This document shows positions 44,384 to 52,011 of a stretch of 63,167 bases of DNA, one piece after another. Where the stretch lies: the NCBI RefSeq assembly GCF_008119785.1, contig NZ_VSFA01000041.1, positions 1 through 63,167 on the forward strand, read 5' to 3'. The notes below the pieces were generated by a model. That model worked only from the letters and a program-made list of their open reading frames with translations. It searched no databases and was not told where the DNA came from. Positions within the stretch are counted from its first letter, which is position 1, and each line of letters starts with the position of its first letter. The stretch comes from Micromonospora sp. MP36. GTDB lineage: Bacteria; Actinomycetota; Actinomycetes; Mycobacteriales; Micromonosporaceae. The translations under genes and the position numbers were made by a program.

Positions 44384-45201
44384 CCGTCCCGCCCTCCTTC
44401 GACCTGTCCGGCCGGCTGGCCGTGGTGACCGGTGCCGCGCGGGGGCTCGGCGCCGCGTTCGCGGTCGGCCTCGCCTCGGCCGGCGCGGACCTGGTGCTGG
44501 TGGACCGGCCCGGTGCCGACCTCAGCCCGGTCGTGGCCGCGGTGACGCGGCATGGCCGAACCTGCCACCCGTACTCGTTCGACCTGTCCGACACGGCGGC
44601 GATCGCCCCGTGGGTCGACGAGGTACGCCGTGACCGGGGTCCGCTGCACATCCTGGTGAACAACGCCGGCGTGGCTCGGCTGGAGCACTTCAACGAGATC
44701 ACGGTTGCCGCCTGGCGGGAGGTGATGCGGGTGAACGTGGACGCCGTCTTCTTTCTCGCGCAACGCGTCGCCGAGCACATGATCGCCGACGGGGTGCCCG
44801 GCCGCATCGTCAACATCTCCTCCAAGAACGGGCTGATGGCCGAAGCCGGGCTGGCCCACTACAACGCCTCCAAGGGGGCCGTCGAGCTACTCACCCGGTC
44901 GCTCGCCGCCGAGTTGGGGCCGCACGGCATCACCGCCAACACGATCGCCCCCGGCATGATCGCCACCCCGATCGACGGCGACTTCTCCCTGGACCGGCAG
45001 GCGTTCGAGGCCGCCTGGGAGGAGCGGATCCCGTTGCGCGGTGGCTACGGCACGCCGGACGACTGCGTCGGCGCGCTCCTGTTGCTGGCCTCCGACGCCG
45101 GCCGCTACATCAACGGCACCCACCTGGTCGTCGACGGGGGAGTGCTCGCCGACCAGATGCCCCGCCTCCGGTTCATGCCCCCGTACCGCAGCACCCTCTG
45201 A
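44380..45201 (+). CDS. Short-chain dehydrogenase/reductase
   Basis: Classical SDR (273 aa): TGAARGLGAAF cofactor loop, NNAG, and the catalytic Ser/Tyr/Lys in NISSKNGLMAEAGLAHYNASKG. C-terminal DGGVLADQ is the family ending. Could oxidise a sugar or a 2-keto-3-deoxy acid to its diketo form, the substrate of the FAH-type hydrolase encoded in the other arm. Last gene of the rightward operon (overlapping ATGA start); a 438-bp gap follows. Confidence 0.92.
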   Translation: MTVPPSFDLSGRLAVVTGAARGLGAAFAVGLASAGADLVLVDRPGADLSPVVAAVTRHGRTCHPYSFDLSDTAAIAPWVDEVRRDRGPLHILVNNAGVARLEHFNEITVAAWREVMRVNVDAVFFLAQRVAEHMIADGVPGRIVNISSKNGLMAEAGLAHYNASKGAVELLTRSLAAELGPHGITANTIAPGMIATPIDGDFSLDRQAFEAAWEERIPLRGGYGTPDDCVGALLLLASDAGRYINGTHLVVDGGVLADQMPRLRFMPPYRSTL

Positions 45202-45639
45202 CGCGCCGGCACGGTCGTGGTCGACGACGCCCCTGGCCAGGGCCGTCGGGCCGGCACTGCCCGCGCCTCCCGTTCTCCGCCGGCCGCCCGGACGGCCGGC
45301 GACGCGCGGCGACAGATGCACATGTTGGGGCAGCAACTGGCGGAGCAGGCCCGTCAGGGTCGGGTAGCTGGATCAACAGCGCGATGGTGTGATGCCGCCA
45401 CGCCCGCGACCCGTGGCGACCCTTCACCACCCTCGGCGTCCCCTCGCGGAAACGGACAAGCCGCGACGTTGCCGCGGTCGTGGGCCTGGCCGGAGCCGTA
45501 GCAGTCCTGAGACTCAAGCTCGACATAGCTAGACGTAAATATTCATGTTTAACATGGTGGCGGCAGTCGTTCGCGTCAGGAGTGCACAGCGGACAGCGTG
45601 AGTCCCCGGTGGATAAGCGCTCGACCTTGGGAGGCATGT
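45202..45639. other. 438-bp gap with AT-rich palindrome
   Basis: No convincing gene: open frames on both strands are Arg/Pro-rich and unlike known families. At its right side composition drops sharply (45505-45560, with an AT-rich run), and CATGTT-T-AACATG (45544-45556) is a perfect 13-bp palindrome. This is the probable control region of the secreted lysozyme-like gene at 45640. Confidence 0.5.
45544..45556. promoter_or_regulatory. 13-bp palindrome upstream of lysozyme-like gene
   Basis: CATGTT-T-AACATG has exact 6-bp arms around one T, in an AT-rich pocket about 85 nt before the likely start codon. No regulator gene is adjacent. It could be an operator for a global regulator. Confidence 0.45.
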
Positions 45640-46647
45640 GTGCGATCCGATTCCGAAGGCAGAAGGTGGCGGCGGGGTGCAGGCCGGATTCGGCCGACGC
45701 GACTGTTCGCCGTGGCGCTGGCCGCCGTATTGATGGTTCCGTCAGGGGCGACCCCGGCTTCGGCCGCCGGTACCGCCGGACAGGTGCCGGCATCGCTGAA
45801 CGCGGGGGCTGGTGTGCCTACGGACACGATGGCCGCGGCGGCCTCCGCCGCCGCCACGGTCTGCGCCAAGGTGGCCGCCAAGGCCGGCTTCTCGTACACC
45901 GCGAACGTCAGCACCTCCGCGGGCAACGTCCGGCAGATCGTGGTTGCCGTGGCGGTCGCCATGGCCGAGTCAAGCTGCAACCCGTCGGCGACCGGCCAGA
46001 ACCCCGGCTCGATCGACCGGGGCCTGTGGCAGATCAACAACTATTACCACCCCGAGGTCAGTGACGCCTGCGCCTACCAGGTCCAGTGCAACGCCAACGC
46101 GGCGTGGAACATCTCCAATCACGGCAGTAGCTGGACCCCGTGGTCGACCTACAACAACGGGGCGTGGCGGAACTACCTGGACACGGCGCGCAGCGCCATC
46201 ACCGGGTTTTCGTTCCAGCTGAAGAGCCGAGGCGCCGGTACCTGCCTGGACGCCATCTCGTCCGACGTTCGCAACGGCGGGCGGATCGCCCAGTGGACCT
46301 GCAACAGCAGCGACAGCTACCAGCAGTGGCGCGTGGTGGTCGGGGCGAACAACTACAATCCGGTGCTCCAGAACGTCGGCACCGGCACGTGCCTGGACGC
46401 CATCTCGTCCGACGTCCGCAACGGCGGGCGGATCGCCCAGTGGGCCTGCAACACCACCGGCGACCCCTACCAGCGGTGGTGGTTCGCGGGCAGCGGGCAG
46501 CTCAACACCAACGGCAACGCCAATGCCGGACTGCACAACGTCGGGTCCGGGACTTGCCTGGACGCCGACGCATCGGACGTCGGCCAGAACGGGACCATCT
46601 TCCAGTGGGCTTGCTCCGCCAGCGACCTTTTCCAACTCTGGAACTGA
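45640..46647 (+). CDS. Secreted lysozyme/transglycosylase-like protein with ricin-B trefoil
   Basis: Exported protein (335 aa). Basic N-terminus, hydrophobic LFAVALAAVLMV and an Ala-Ser-Ala cleavage site. The lysozyme-like domain (about 60-185) has AVAMAESSCNP with the catalytic-type Glu, RGLWQINNYYHPE and NAAWNISNHGSSWTPWSTY. The ricin-type trefoil (about 195-335) has three QxW-like repeats ending QQW, QRW and QLW. The first two trefoil repeats share a near-identical 20-residue block at DNA level too. GTG at 45640 is chosen because GGGAGG lies just upstream; GTG at 45598 is the alternative. Probably binds glycan and cuts peptidoglycan. Confidence 0.87.
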   Translation: MRSDSEGRRWRRGAGRIRPTRLFAVALAAVLMVPSGATPASAAGTAGQVPASLNAGAGVPTDTMAAAASAAATVCAKVAAKAGFSYTANVSTSAGNVRQIVVAVAVAMAESSCNPSATGQNPGSIDRGLWQINNYYHPEVSDACAYQVQCNANAAWNISNHGSSWTPWSTYNNGAWRNYLDTARSAITGFSFQLKSRGAGTCLDAISSDVRNGGRIAQWTCNSSDSYQQWRVVVGANNYNPVLQNVGTGTCLDAISSDVRNGGRIAQWACNTTGDPYQRWWFAGSGQLNTNGNANAGLHNVGSGTCLDADASDVGQNGTIFQWACSASDLFQLWN

Positions 46648-46717
46648 CCGCGTGATCTGTCCAAGCGTCATGCCCGGCAGACCCGTGGGCCGTGCCGAAC
46701 TATCGGCCGGGGGCGCG

Positions 46718-47113
46718 ATGAGTTTCGCGGCGGCGGGCGGTCCTATCCAGGTGACGGCCGCCGGGATCTCCTTCACTGTCCGCGCGGCGGTGACCCGCGC
46801 GGACATCCCCGTCCTGTGCGCCGACCTCGCCGAGCTGCTGCGTGGCCGTGGCCCCGGCATCGTCACCTGTGACGTGGGCGGCGTGGCCCGGCCCGATGTG
46901 GTGACGGTCGAGGCGCTGGCCCGGCTGCGGTTGACCGCGCGGCGGCACGGCTGGCAGCTGGTCGTCAGGGGAGCCGGCCCCGATCTGCTGGGGCTCGTCG
47001 GCCTGCTCGGCCTGACCGACGCGTTACCCGAGTCGGGCCGGCAGACCGAACAACGGGAAGAGACGGGCGGTGTCGAGGAAGTTGGTGATCGCCGCGATCC
47101 GCCCGGCGGATAG
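46718..47113 (+). CDS. STAS-domain protein (anti-sigma-factor-antagonist-like)
   Basis: Small protein (131 aa) resembling STAS domains: a beta strand (IQVTAAGISFTVRA), LAELLRGRGPGIVTCDVGGVARPDVVTVEALARLRLTAR, and LVVRGAGPDLLGLVGLLGLTDALP near the end. It lacks a clear phosphorylatable Ser in the usual place (DVGGVARPD). A charged tail (about 30 residues) is read antisense to the sigma-factor gene, with a 90-nt convergent overlap. Start ATG 46718 follows a weak G-rich element; ATG 46670 is possible. Partner switching with an anti-sigma factor is a family-based guess. Confidence 0.7.
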   Translation: MSFAAAGGPIQVTAAGISFTVRAAVTRADIPVLCADLAELLRGRGPGIVTCDVGGVARPDVVTVEALARLRLTARRHGWQLVVRGAGPDLLGLVGLLGLTDALPESGRQTEQREETGGVEEVGDRRDPPGG

Positions 47114-48001
47114 CTGCAGCACGATCAGGGCCCACGGGTCGTGCCCCGAGCCGGTGGAGCTGGGCCGGTACTGCCCGAACGCCGGCATCCCGTTGGCCAC
47201 GACGGGCACCAGACGCGATCCACGGCAACCGCTGCCCGTGCCGGCCATCCAGGCGTGGATGTCGCCGTGGCCGCGCAGCCACAGCGGCAGCGGCGGCATC
47301 GACAGGGTCACGTCCTCGTGCAGCAGCGTCGTGAGCGCCTCGAGGTCGTACGCCTCGAAGGCCTTCACATAGCGCGCGAGCAGCGCCTTCTGCTCGTCGT
47401 CCAGCGGCTTGTACACGTCCGCGGCGGTGTCGGCGGCCGCGAGCGTGGCCCGGGCCCGCTGGAGGGCGCTGTTGACGCTCGCCACCGAGGTGTCGAGCAG
47501 TTCGGCCACCTCCTGCGCCGACCACGCCAGCACCTCGCGCAGGATCAGCACGGCGCGCTGCCGCGGCGGCAGGTGCTGCAGCGCCGCGACGAACGCCAGC
47601 CGGACGGATTCGCGCTCGGCGACCACGGTGGCCGGGTCGCTGTGCTCCGGCAGCACCCGGCTGTCCGGCGCCGGGCCCACCCAGATCTCGTCGGGGCGCG
47701 GCTCTCCCGGCTCGGTGGCGCGGCCGGACCCGGCCGGGCCGAGATCCATCGGCAGGACCCGTCGCTGGGCGCTGGCCAGCATGGTCAGGCACACGTTGGT
47801 CGCGATGCGGTACAGCCAGGACCGCAGCGTGGAGCGCCCCTCGAACCGGTCGAGGCCGCGCCAGGCCCGCACGAAGGTGTCCTGCACGGCGTCCTCGGCC
47901 TCGAAGACGGACCCCAGCATCCGGTAGCAGTAGCCGGTCAGCTCCGACCGGTACGCCTCGAGCTGCGCCTCGATGGAAACACTGGTCACCACATCACTCA
48001 C
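47024..48001 (-). CDS. ECF sigma factor with C-terminal SnoaL-like domain (SigG-like)
   Basis: RNA polymerase sigma factor (325 aa). Sigma-70 region 2 (YCYRMLGSVFEAEDAVQDTF), a long linker, region 4 (LPPRQRAVLILREVLAWSAQEVAELL), then a SnoaL/NTF2-like domain (about 205-325, FEAYDLEALTTLLHEDVTLSMPP and WLRGHGDIHAWM). This layout matches SigG-type ECFs, where the extra domain controls activity instead of a classical anti-sigma factor. GTG at 48001 is the best start; GTG at 47992 is possible. Divergent from the hydrolase at 48131, a possible target. Confidence 0.9.
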   Translation of the reverse strand: MSDVVTSVSIEAQLEAYRSELTGYCYRMLGSVFEAEDAVQDTFVRAWRGLDRFEGRSTLRSWLYRIATNVCLTMLASAQRRVLPMDLGPAGSGRATEPGEPRPDEIWVGPAPDSRVLPEHSDPATVVAERESVRLAFVAALQHLPPRQRAVLILREVLAWSAQEVAELLDTSVASVNSALQRARATLAAADTAADVYKPLDDEQKALLARYVKAFEAYDLEALTTLLHEDVTLSMPPLPLWLRGHGDIHAWMAGTGSGCRGSRLVPVVANGMPAFGQYRPSSTGSGHDPWALIVLQLSAGRIAAITNFLDTARLFPLFGLPARLG

Positions 48002-48130
48002 CCGGCCCAACCTAGTCGAGCATCCTCCGGTACGGGCGTCGCAGAACTCGCCTCGCCGGCAGCGATGAGTTTCCGCGGCCCGGCTGGTCATTACCGGCGT
48101 CAGTTCGAGAAGAACCCAGAGGAGCACGCC

Positions 48131-48955
48131 ATGACCGCCACGCAGTGGAGCGCCGCCGGCTCGGGGCAGTACGCCGACGTCAACGGCATCAACCTGTACT
48201 ACGAGACGCACGGCACTGGATGCCCGATGATCCTGCTGCACGGAGGTCTCTGCTCGGGCGAGATGTTCGCGCCCATTCTGCCTGCGCTGACCGACCACCA
48301 CCAGGTCATCGTGGTCGACCTGCAGGGGCACGGCCGCACCGCCGACATCGACCGGCCGCTCGACGTGGCGCTGATGGCCGACGACGTCGCCGCACTCATC
48401 GACCACCTCGGGCTGGAGCGGCCCGACGTCGTCGGATACTCCCTCGGCGGCGGGGTCGCACTCCAGGTCGCGATCAGGTATCCGCACCGGGCGGGCCGCC
48501 TGGTCGCGGCCTCGGCCAACATCCGCCGCGACGCTATCTACCCCGAGATGCTCCAGCAGCAGGGCCAGGTCAGCGGGGCGGCCGCCGAGTTCATGAAAGA
48601 CACCCCGATGTACGAGCTCTACCAGCGGGTCGCCCCGCGTCCCGAGGACTTTCCCCGGCTGCTGGACAAGATCGGTGAGGCGATGGCGAAGGACTTCGAC
48701 TACACCGAGGAGGTCCGCGGCCTGCAGGTGCCGACACTGATCGTCGCCGCCGACGCGGACATGGCGCCCCCGAGCCACTACGTCGAGGTCTTCAAGCTGC
48801 TCGACGGCGGGCTGCGCGACGGCGGCTGGGCGGGCGAGAACCGGCCGAAGGGTGGCCACGCGCTGGCCATCCTGCCCGGGCTGACCCACTACGACATCGC
48901 CGACTCGCCGCTCTTCGCCGCCGTCACGCTCGCCTTCCTCGACAAGCAGGAGTGA
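48131..48955 (+). CDS. Alpha/beta-fold hydrolase
   Basis: Esterase/epoxide-hydrolase-like protein (274 aa). HGGLCSGEMF oxyanion region, VVDLQGHGRT, nucleophile in GYSLGGGVALQ, acid candidate in IVAADADMAPP, and His in GLTHYD or KGGHAL. The AGAGGAGC ribosome-binding site precedes ATG at 48131. It is divergent from the SigG-like sigma factor with a 129-bp gap, suggesting that the pair works as a stress module. Substrate unknown. A hairpin follows the stop. Confidence 0.9.
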   Translation: MTATQWSAAGSGQYADVNGINLYYETHGTGCPMILLHGGLCSGEMFAPILPALTDHHQVIVVDLQGHGRTADIDRPLDVALMADDVAALIDHLGLERPDVVGYSLGGGVALQVAIRYPHRAGRLVAASANIRRDAIYPEMLQQQGQVSGAAAEFMKDTPMYELYQRVAPRPEDFPRLLDKIGEAMAKDFDYTEEVRGLQVPTLIVAADADMAPPSHYVEVFKLLDGGLRDGGWAGENRPKGGHALAILPGLTHYDIADSPLFAAVTLAFLDKQE

Positions 48956-48966
48956 GTCGCTGCTGC

Positions 48967-48996
48967 GCCGCCCGGCGGCCCGGACTGCCGGGCGGC
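48967..48996 (+). terminator. Hairpin after the hydrolase gene
   Basis: GCCGCCCGGC and its complement GCCGGGCGGC form a 10-bp stem with a 10-nt loop, beginning 12 nt after the stop at 48955. Confidence 0.65.
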
Positions 48997-49081
48997 GAGC
49001 CGGCTGTCGCCGGCCAGCGCCTGCTCGCGCCCCGACGGAGTCGGCTCGACACCGTCCCCGGTCCGGCAATACCGTGCCGCA

Positions 49082-49738
49082 GTGGATCTTTTCTCACGCT
49101 CCTGGGCAGCGTTGCGCACGGCGGTCGCCGAACTCCCCGACCGGGACTTCGAACGGCCGTCCGGCTGTACCGGCTGGCTCGTGCGGGACCTGGTGTGTCA
49201 CCTGATCATCGACGCGCAGGACGTCCTGATCACCCTCGTGACGCCCGCCGACCCGGAACCGACCCGGAACGCGGTGTCCTACTGGAACGTCGCCGAAACG
49301 CCGCCGACCGGCGACGACCCGCTCGACGCGCTGATCGTCCGGCTGGCCGCCGCCTACGAGGAGCCGCGGCTGCTGAAGTTCCACTTGGACGACGTCGGGT
49401 CCGCCGCGGGGCGCGCCGCCGAACTCGCCGACCCGACGGTCCGGGTCGGCACGCGCGGCGAGGTCCTCACCGTGGGCGACTACCTTTCCGCGTACGTCCT
49501 GGAGTGGACGCTGCACCACCTCGACCTGATCGCGCACCTCCCGGGCGCGGCGGACCCGCCCGCCGAGGGACTCGCCCGGTCACGCGACATGCTGGAGACG
49601 ATCGCCGGTGCCCCGTTCCCCGCGTCGTTCACCGACAAGGACACGCTGCTCGTCGGCACCGGCCGCCGCGCGCCGACCGACCCGGAAAAGGTCGAGCTGG
49701 GCGAGCTGGCTGCCAAGCTCCCGCTCATCCTCGGCTGA
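49082..49738 (+). CDS. Maleylpyruvate isomerase-family (DinB-like, mycothiol-type) protein
   Basis: Four-helix-bundle metalloprotein (218 aa) of the mycothiol-dependent maleylpyruvate isomerase N-terminal type. Metal ligand candidates: His in LVCHLIIDAQD and the EWTLHHLDLI motif. N-terminal RPSGCTGWLVRDLV is the family hallmark. Such proteins use or transfer mycothiol, or are thiol-dependent isomerases; most are uncharacterised. Start is GTG at 49082. Stands alone. Confidence 0.82.
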   Translation: MDLFSRSWAALRTAVAELPDRDFERPSGCTGWLVRDLVCHLIIDAQDVLITLVTPADPEPTRNAVSYWNVAETPPTGDDPLDALIVRLAAAYEEPRLLKFHLDDVGSAAGRAAELADPTVRVGTRGEVLTVGDYLSAYVLEWTLHHLDLIAHLPGAADPPAEGLARSRDMLETIAGAPFPASFTDKDTLLVGTGRRAPTDPEKVELGELAAKLPLILG

Positions 49739-49802
49739 TGCCCCTGTCGGGGATCCGGTGCCACGCTCGTGGACCCCTCAGGCTGACGGGGTGTGATCTT
49801 CA

Positions 49803-50024
49803 GCAATCATCGCCGCCGGCCAGGCGGTCGGCATCACCTCCGAGGCCACCGCCAACCAGAACGCCAGGCCCGGGGTGGCGTACCGCGCCGTCCGCGACGC
49901 CCAGCCGATACCGGTCTGGCTGGCCTGGTGGAAGGACGACCCACCCGCCCACCTCACCGAACTCGTCAACCTGGCCTGCGAAACCTACCGGGCGGTCCAA
50001 CCCTGGCAGGACCGCCGCGCGTAG
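49803..50024 (+). pseudogene. Remnant of a LysR-family gene (C-terminal end only)
   Basis: A 74-codon frame without a start codon reads like the last part of a LysR effector domain: AAGQAVGITSEATA, GVAYRAVRDAQPIPVWLAWW and DDPPAHLTELVNLACETY, then stop TAG at 50022. No HTH or upstream effector half precedes it; the sequence before 49803 does not continue the match. This is a decayed fragment, perhaps left by a deletion that joined flanking DNA. Confidence 0.65.
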
Positions 50025-50207
50025 GCGCCGCTGCCCGTGCCCGAAGGACCCAACTGGTGGGTACGTCTGGATTCATGATCCTGGGCGAACCGCCCTGGTC
50101 TGACAGCTCTGGCGCCTGACCGGTCCCGCAGCCACCGGTCCTCTCCTTGCGCCCCGGTCCCTCATCACCGGCGAAGGCCGGCCGGATACGAACGAGCAGG
50201 TTGCCGC

Positions 50208-50585
50208 ATGACCACGGATGGCCGCCGGTCGCAGTGGCCCACCGACAAGCTGAGCGCCCTGCGCCTGGGCCGGCGCTTGGTGACCGAAGTAACCGCCACC
50301 GGACCCGGCCGGCGAGCGTTCGTCGACATCCGACCCGTCACGACCGCCGCCGACGCCGACGCCCGGCGGCAGGGCTGGACCCGATCCGACCCTGACCGCA
50401 TATTCACCCTTGAGCACTGGGAATACGACGCCGGCCAGATCACCGGCTTCGACCACGACCTCGGCGCGACCCTCGTGCGAGCCACCACCGTCACCGGCGA
50501 GGCCCGGCTCGGCGCGGCTCTCGAGGCATGGAACCTGCGGCCCGAGCAGTTCCTTTATCCCTGGCAGACCGACGATCCGAAGTAG
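50208..50585 (+). CDS. Hypothetical protein, 125 aa
   Basis: Not recognised. A compact, soluble protein without membrane segments or signal. Reads as coding (balanced composition; ATG 50208), with a basic N-terminal half (DKLSALRLGRRLVTEV) and an acidic C-terminal half (FTLEHWEYDAGQITGFDHDLGATLVRA). No ribosome-binding consensus is obvious. It lies after the LysR remnant and converges with the oxidoreductase gene. Confidence 0.6.
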   Translation: MTTDGRRSQWPTDKLSALRLGRRLVTEVTATGPGRRAFVDIRPVTTAADADARRQGWTRSDPDRIFTLEHWEYDAGQITGFDHDLGATLVRATTVTGEARLGAALEAWNLRPEQFLYPWQTDDPK

Positions 50586-50719
50586 CAGTCAACCTCCCTG
50601 CGGAAATTCACCGATCCACAGGGACGATTCCTCCAGGAACCTGCCCGGCGATCGTCGCCGGGTAGACCGACGGCGAAGCGGACGTCCTCGCACGGAGGGC
50701 GCCCGCTTCGCTTCCTGCG

Positions 50720-51916
50720 CTAAGCCAGTGCCTTGACGGCCGAGCCCGCCGCGGCCCGCTCCGGCGTGACGCGGCGGCGCCGGGTCGGCAGCCCGAGCGT
50801 CGGGTTGGCGACGCCCCAGGCGGCGCCCTTGCAGACCAACTCCTTGTAGACGGCGGCGAGCCGTCCGGTCAGAACCGCCGGCACGGCGCGGTCGTCGGCG
50901 GTGACGTACTGGATCAAGCCCTCCTTGCGGCCCAGGGAGATGCACTGGTTGAAGTAGCGGATCGGCGCGTTCGGGAGCTTCCCGCCGGTCAGGCGCGCCG
51001 CGATCGCGTCGGCGGCCTGCCACGCGGCCGGGGTGCCCGACGCGCACGACATCCGGAGCGGCTTGTTGCCCGGTCCCATCGCGTAGGCCGCGTCGCCGAC
51101 GGCGTACACGTCGGGGTGCGAGACCGAGCGCATGGTCCCGTCGACGACGATCTGGCCGGTGCCGGTGACCTCCAGGGCGGTCGCCTTCGCGATCGGGTGG
51201 ACCGCGAAGCCGGCGGTCCACACGGTGACCGCGGCCGGGATGGTCTTGCCGTCGGCGGTGGTGACGCGGTCGGCTTCGACGCCGGTGACGGCGGCGTGCT
51301 CGTACCCGGTGATGCCGAGCTTGGCGAAGACCTTCCGCAGGTGCTCGCGGCCCTTGGGCGAGAGCCAGTCGCCGAGGCCGCCGCGGGCGGCGAGGGCGAC
51401 GTCGAGGTCCGGGCGGGCTTCGGCGATCTCGGTCGCGGCCTCCACGCCGGTGAGGCCGCCGCCGACGACGACCACGGTCTGCCCGGCCTCCAGGCGGGCC
51501 AGGCGCTCGCGCAGCCGGAGTGCTCCGGGGCGGCTGGCGATCTCGTAGGCGTGCTCGGCGGTTCCGGGGACGCCTTGGGCGTTCCAGCCGCTGCCGAGGG
51601 CGTAGACGAGCGTGTCGTAGGTGAGTTTTTTGGCGCCGTTCGCGTCAATGACGGCGACGGTCTTGCGGTCGACGTCGACGCCGGTGACCTTCGCGAGCTT
51701 CAGTTCGACGCCGGTGCCCGCGAACATCTCGCTGAAGGGCCGGGGCTTGAGGTCCTGGCCGACCGCCAGTTGGTGCATGCGGACGCGTTCGACGAAGTCG
51801 GCTTCGGCGTTGACGAGGGTGATGGCGACGTCCTCGCGGCGGAGCCGCTTGGCGAGGCGGCCGGCGGCGATGGCACCGGTGTATCCGGCTCCGAGGACGA
51901 TGATGCGGTGCTGCAT
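50720..51916 (-). CDS. NADH dehydrogenase-like FAD oxidoreductase, ECF41 partner
   Basis: Pyridine-nucleotide-disulphide-type flavoprotein (398 aa), type II NADH dehydrogenase-like. FAD site IIVLGAGYTGAIAAGRL, NAD site VVVVGGGLTGVEAATEI (about 148), and VYAVGDAAYAMG closing the FAD pocket. No C-terminal membrane helix is seen. AGGAG precedes ATG. It is the next gene after an ECF41 sigma factor; ECF41 genes are typically paired with a carboxymuconolactone decarboxylase, oxidoreductase or epimerase, so this is probably the sigma factor's target. A possible ECF41-type promoter and a Crp-like site lie upstream. Confidence 0.9.
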   Translation of the reverse strand: MQHRIIVLGAGYTGAIAAGRLAKRLRREDVAITLVNAEADFVERVRMHQLAVGQDLKPRPFSEMFAGTGVELKLAKVTGVDVDRKTVAVIDANGAKKLTYDTLVYALGSGWNAQGVPGTAEHAYEIASRPGALRLRERLARLEAGQTVVVVGGGLTGVEAATEIAEARPDLDVALAARGGLGDWLSPKGREHLRKVFAKLGITGYEHAAVTGVEADRVTTADGKTIPAAVTVWTAGFAVHPIAKATALEVTGTGQIVVDGTMRSVSHPDVYAVGDAAYAMGPGNKPLRMSCASGTPAAWQAADAIAARLTGGKLPNAPIRYFNQCISLGRKEGLIQYVTADDRAVPAVLTGRLAAVYKELVCKGAAWGVANPTLGLPTRRRRVTPERAAAGSAVKALA

Positions 51917-51953
51917 TTCGGTGCTCCTGTCGTGCGCGCGGGCTTGCCACTTG

Positions 51954-51980
51954 AACCGGGCGGCCCGCCGTTTGCTGACA
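51954..51980 (-). promoter_or_regulatory. Candidate ECF41-type promoter of the oxidoreductase
   Basis: Reading leftward, TGTCAGC (51980-51974), a 16-nt spacer and GGTT (51957-51954) resemble the TGTCACA-N16-CGTC pattern I recall for ECF41. The -35 matches 5 of 7 and the -10 only 2 of 4. Leader to the start at 51916 would be about 30 nt. Confidence 0.4.
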
Positions 51981-51989
51981 GGAACGTGA

Positions 51990-52005
51990 TGTGATGCAGC
52001 TCACA
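51990..52005. promoter_or_regulatory. Crp/GlxR-type palindrome
   Basis: TGTGA-TGCAGC-TCACA is an exact match to the TGTGA-N6-TCACA consensus of Crp-family regulators. It lies in the 95-bp gap between the ECF41 gene and the oxidoreductase, just upstream of the candidate promoter, in an activator-like position. Confidence 0.55.
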
Positions 52006-52011
52006 CGAGGG

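Noticed and set aside
45202..45600. Possible transposase remnant or short genes in the gap after the SDR
   Set aside because: Frames on both strands are Arg/Pro-rich; no catalytic motif, inverted ends or target duplication could be recognised.
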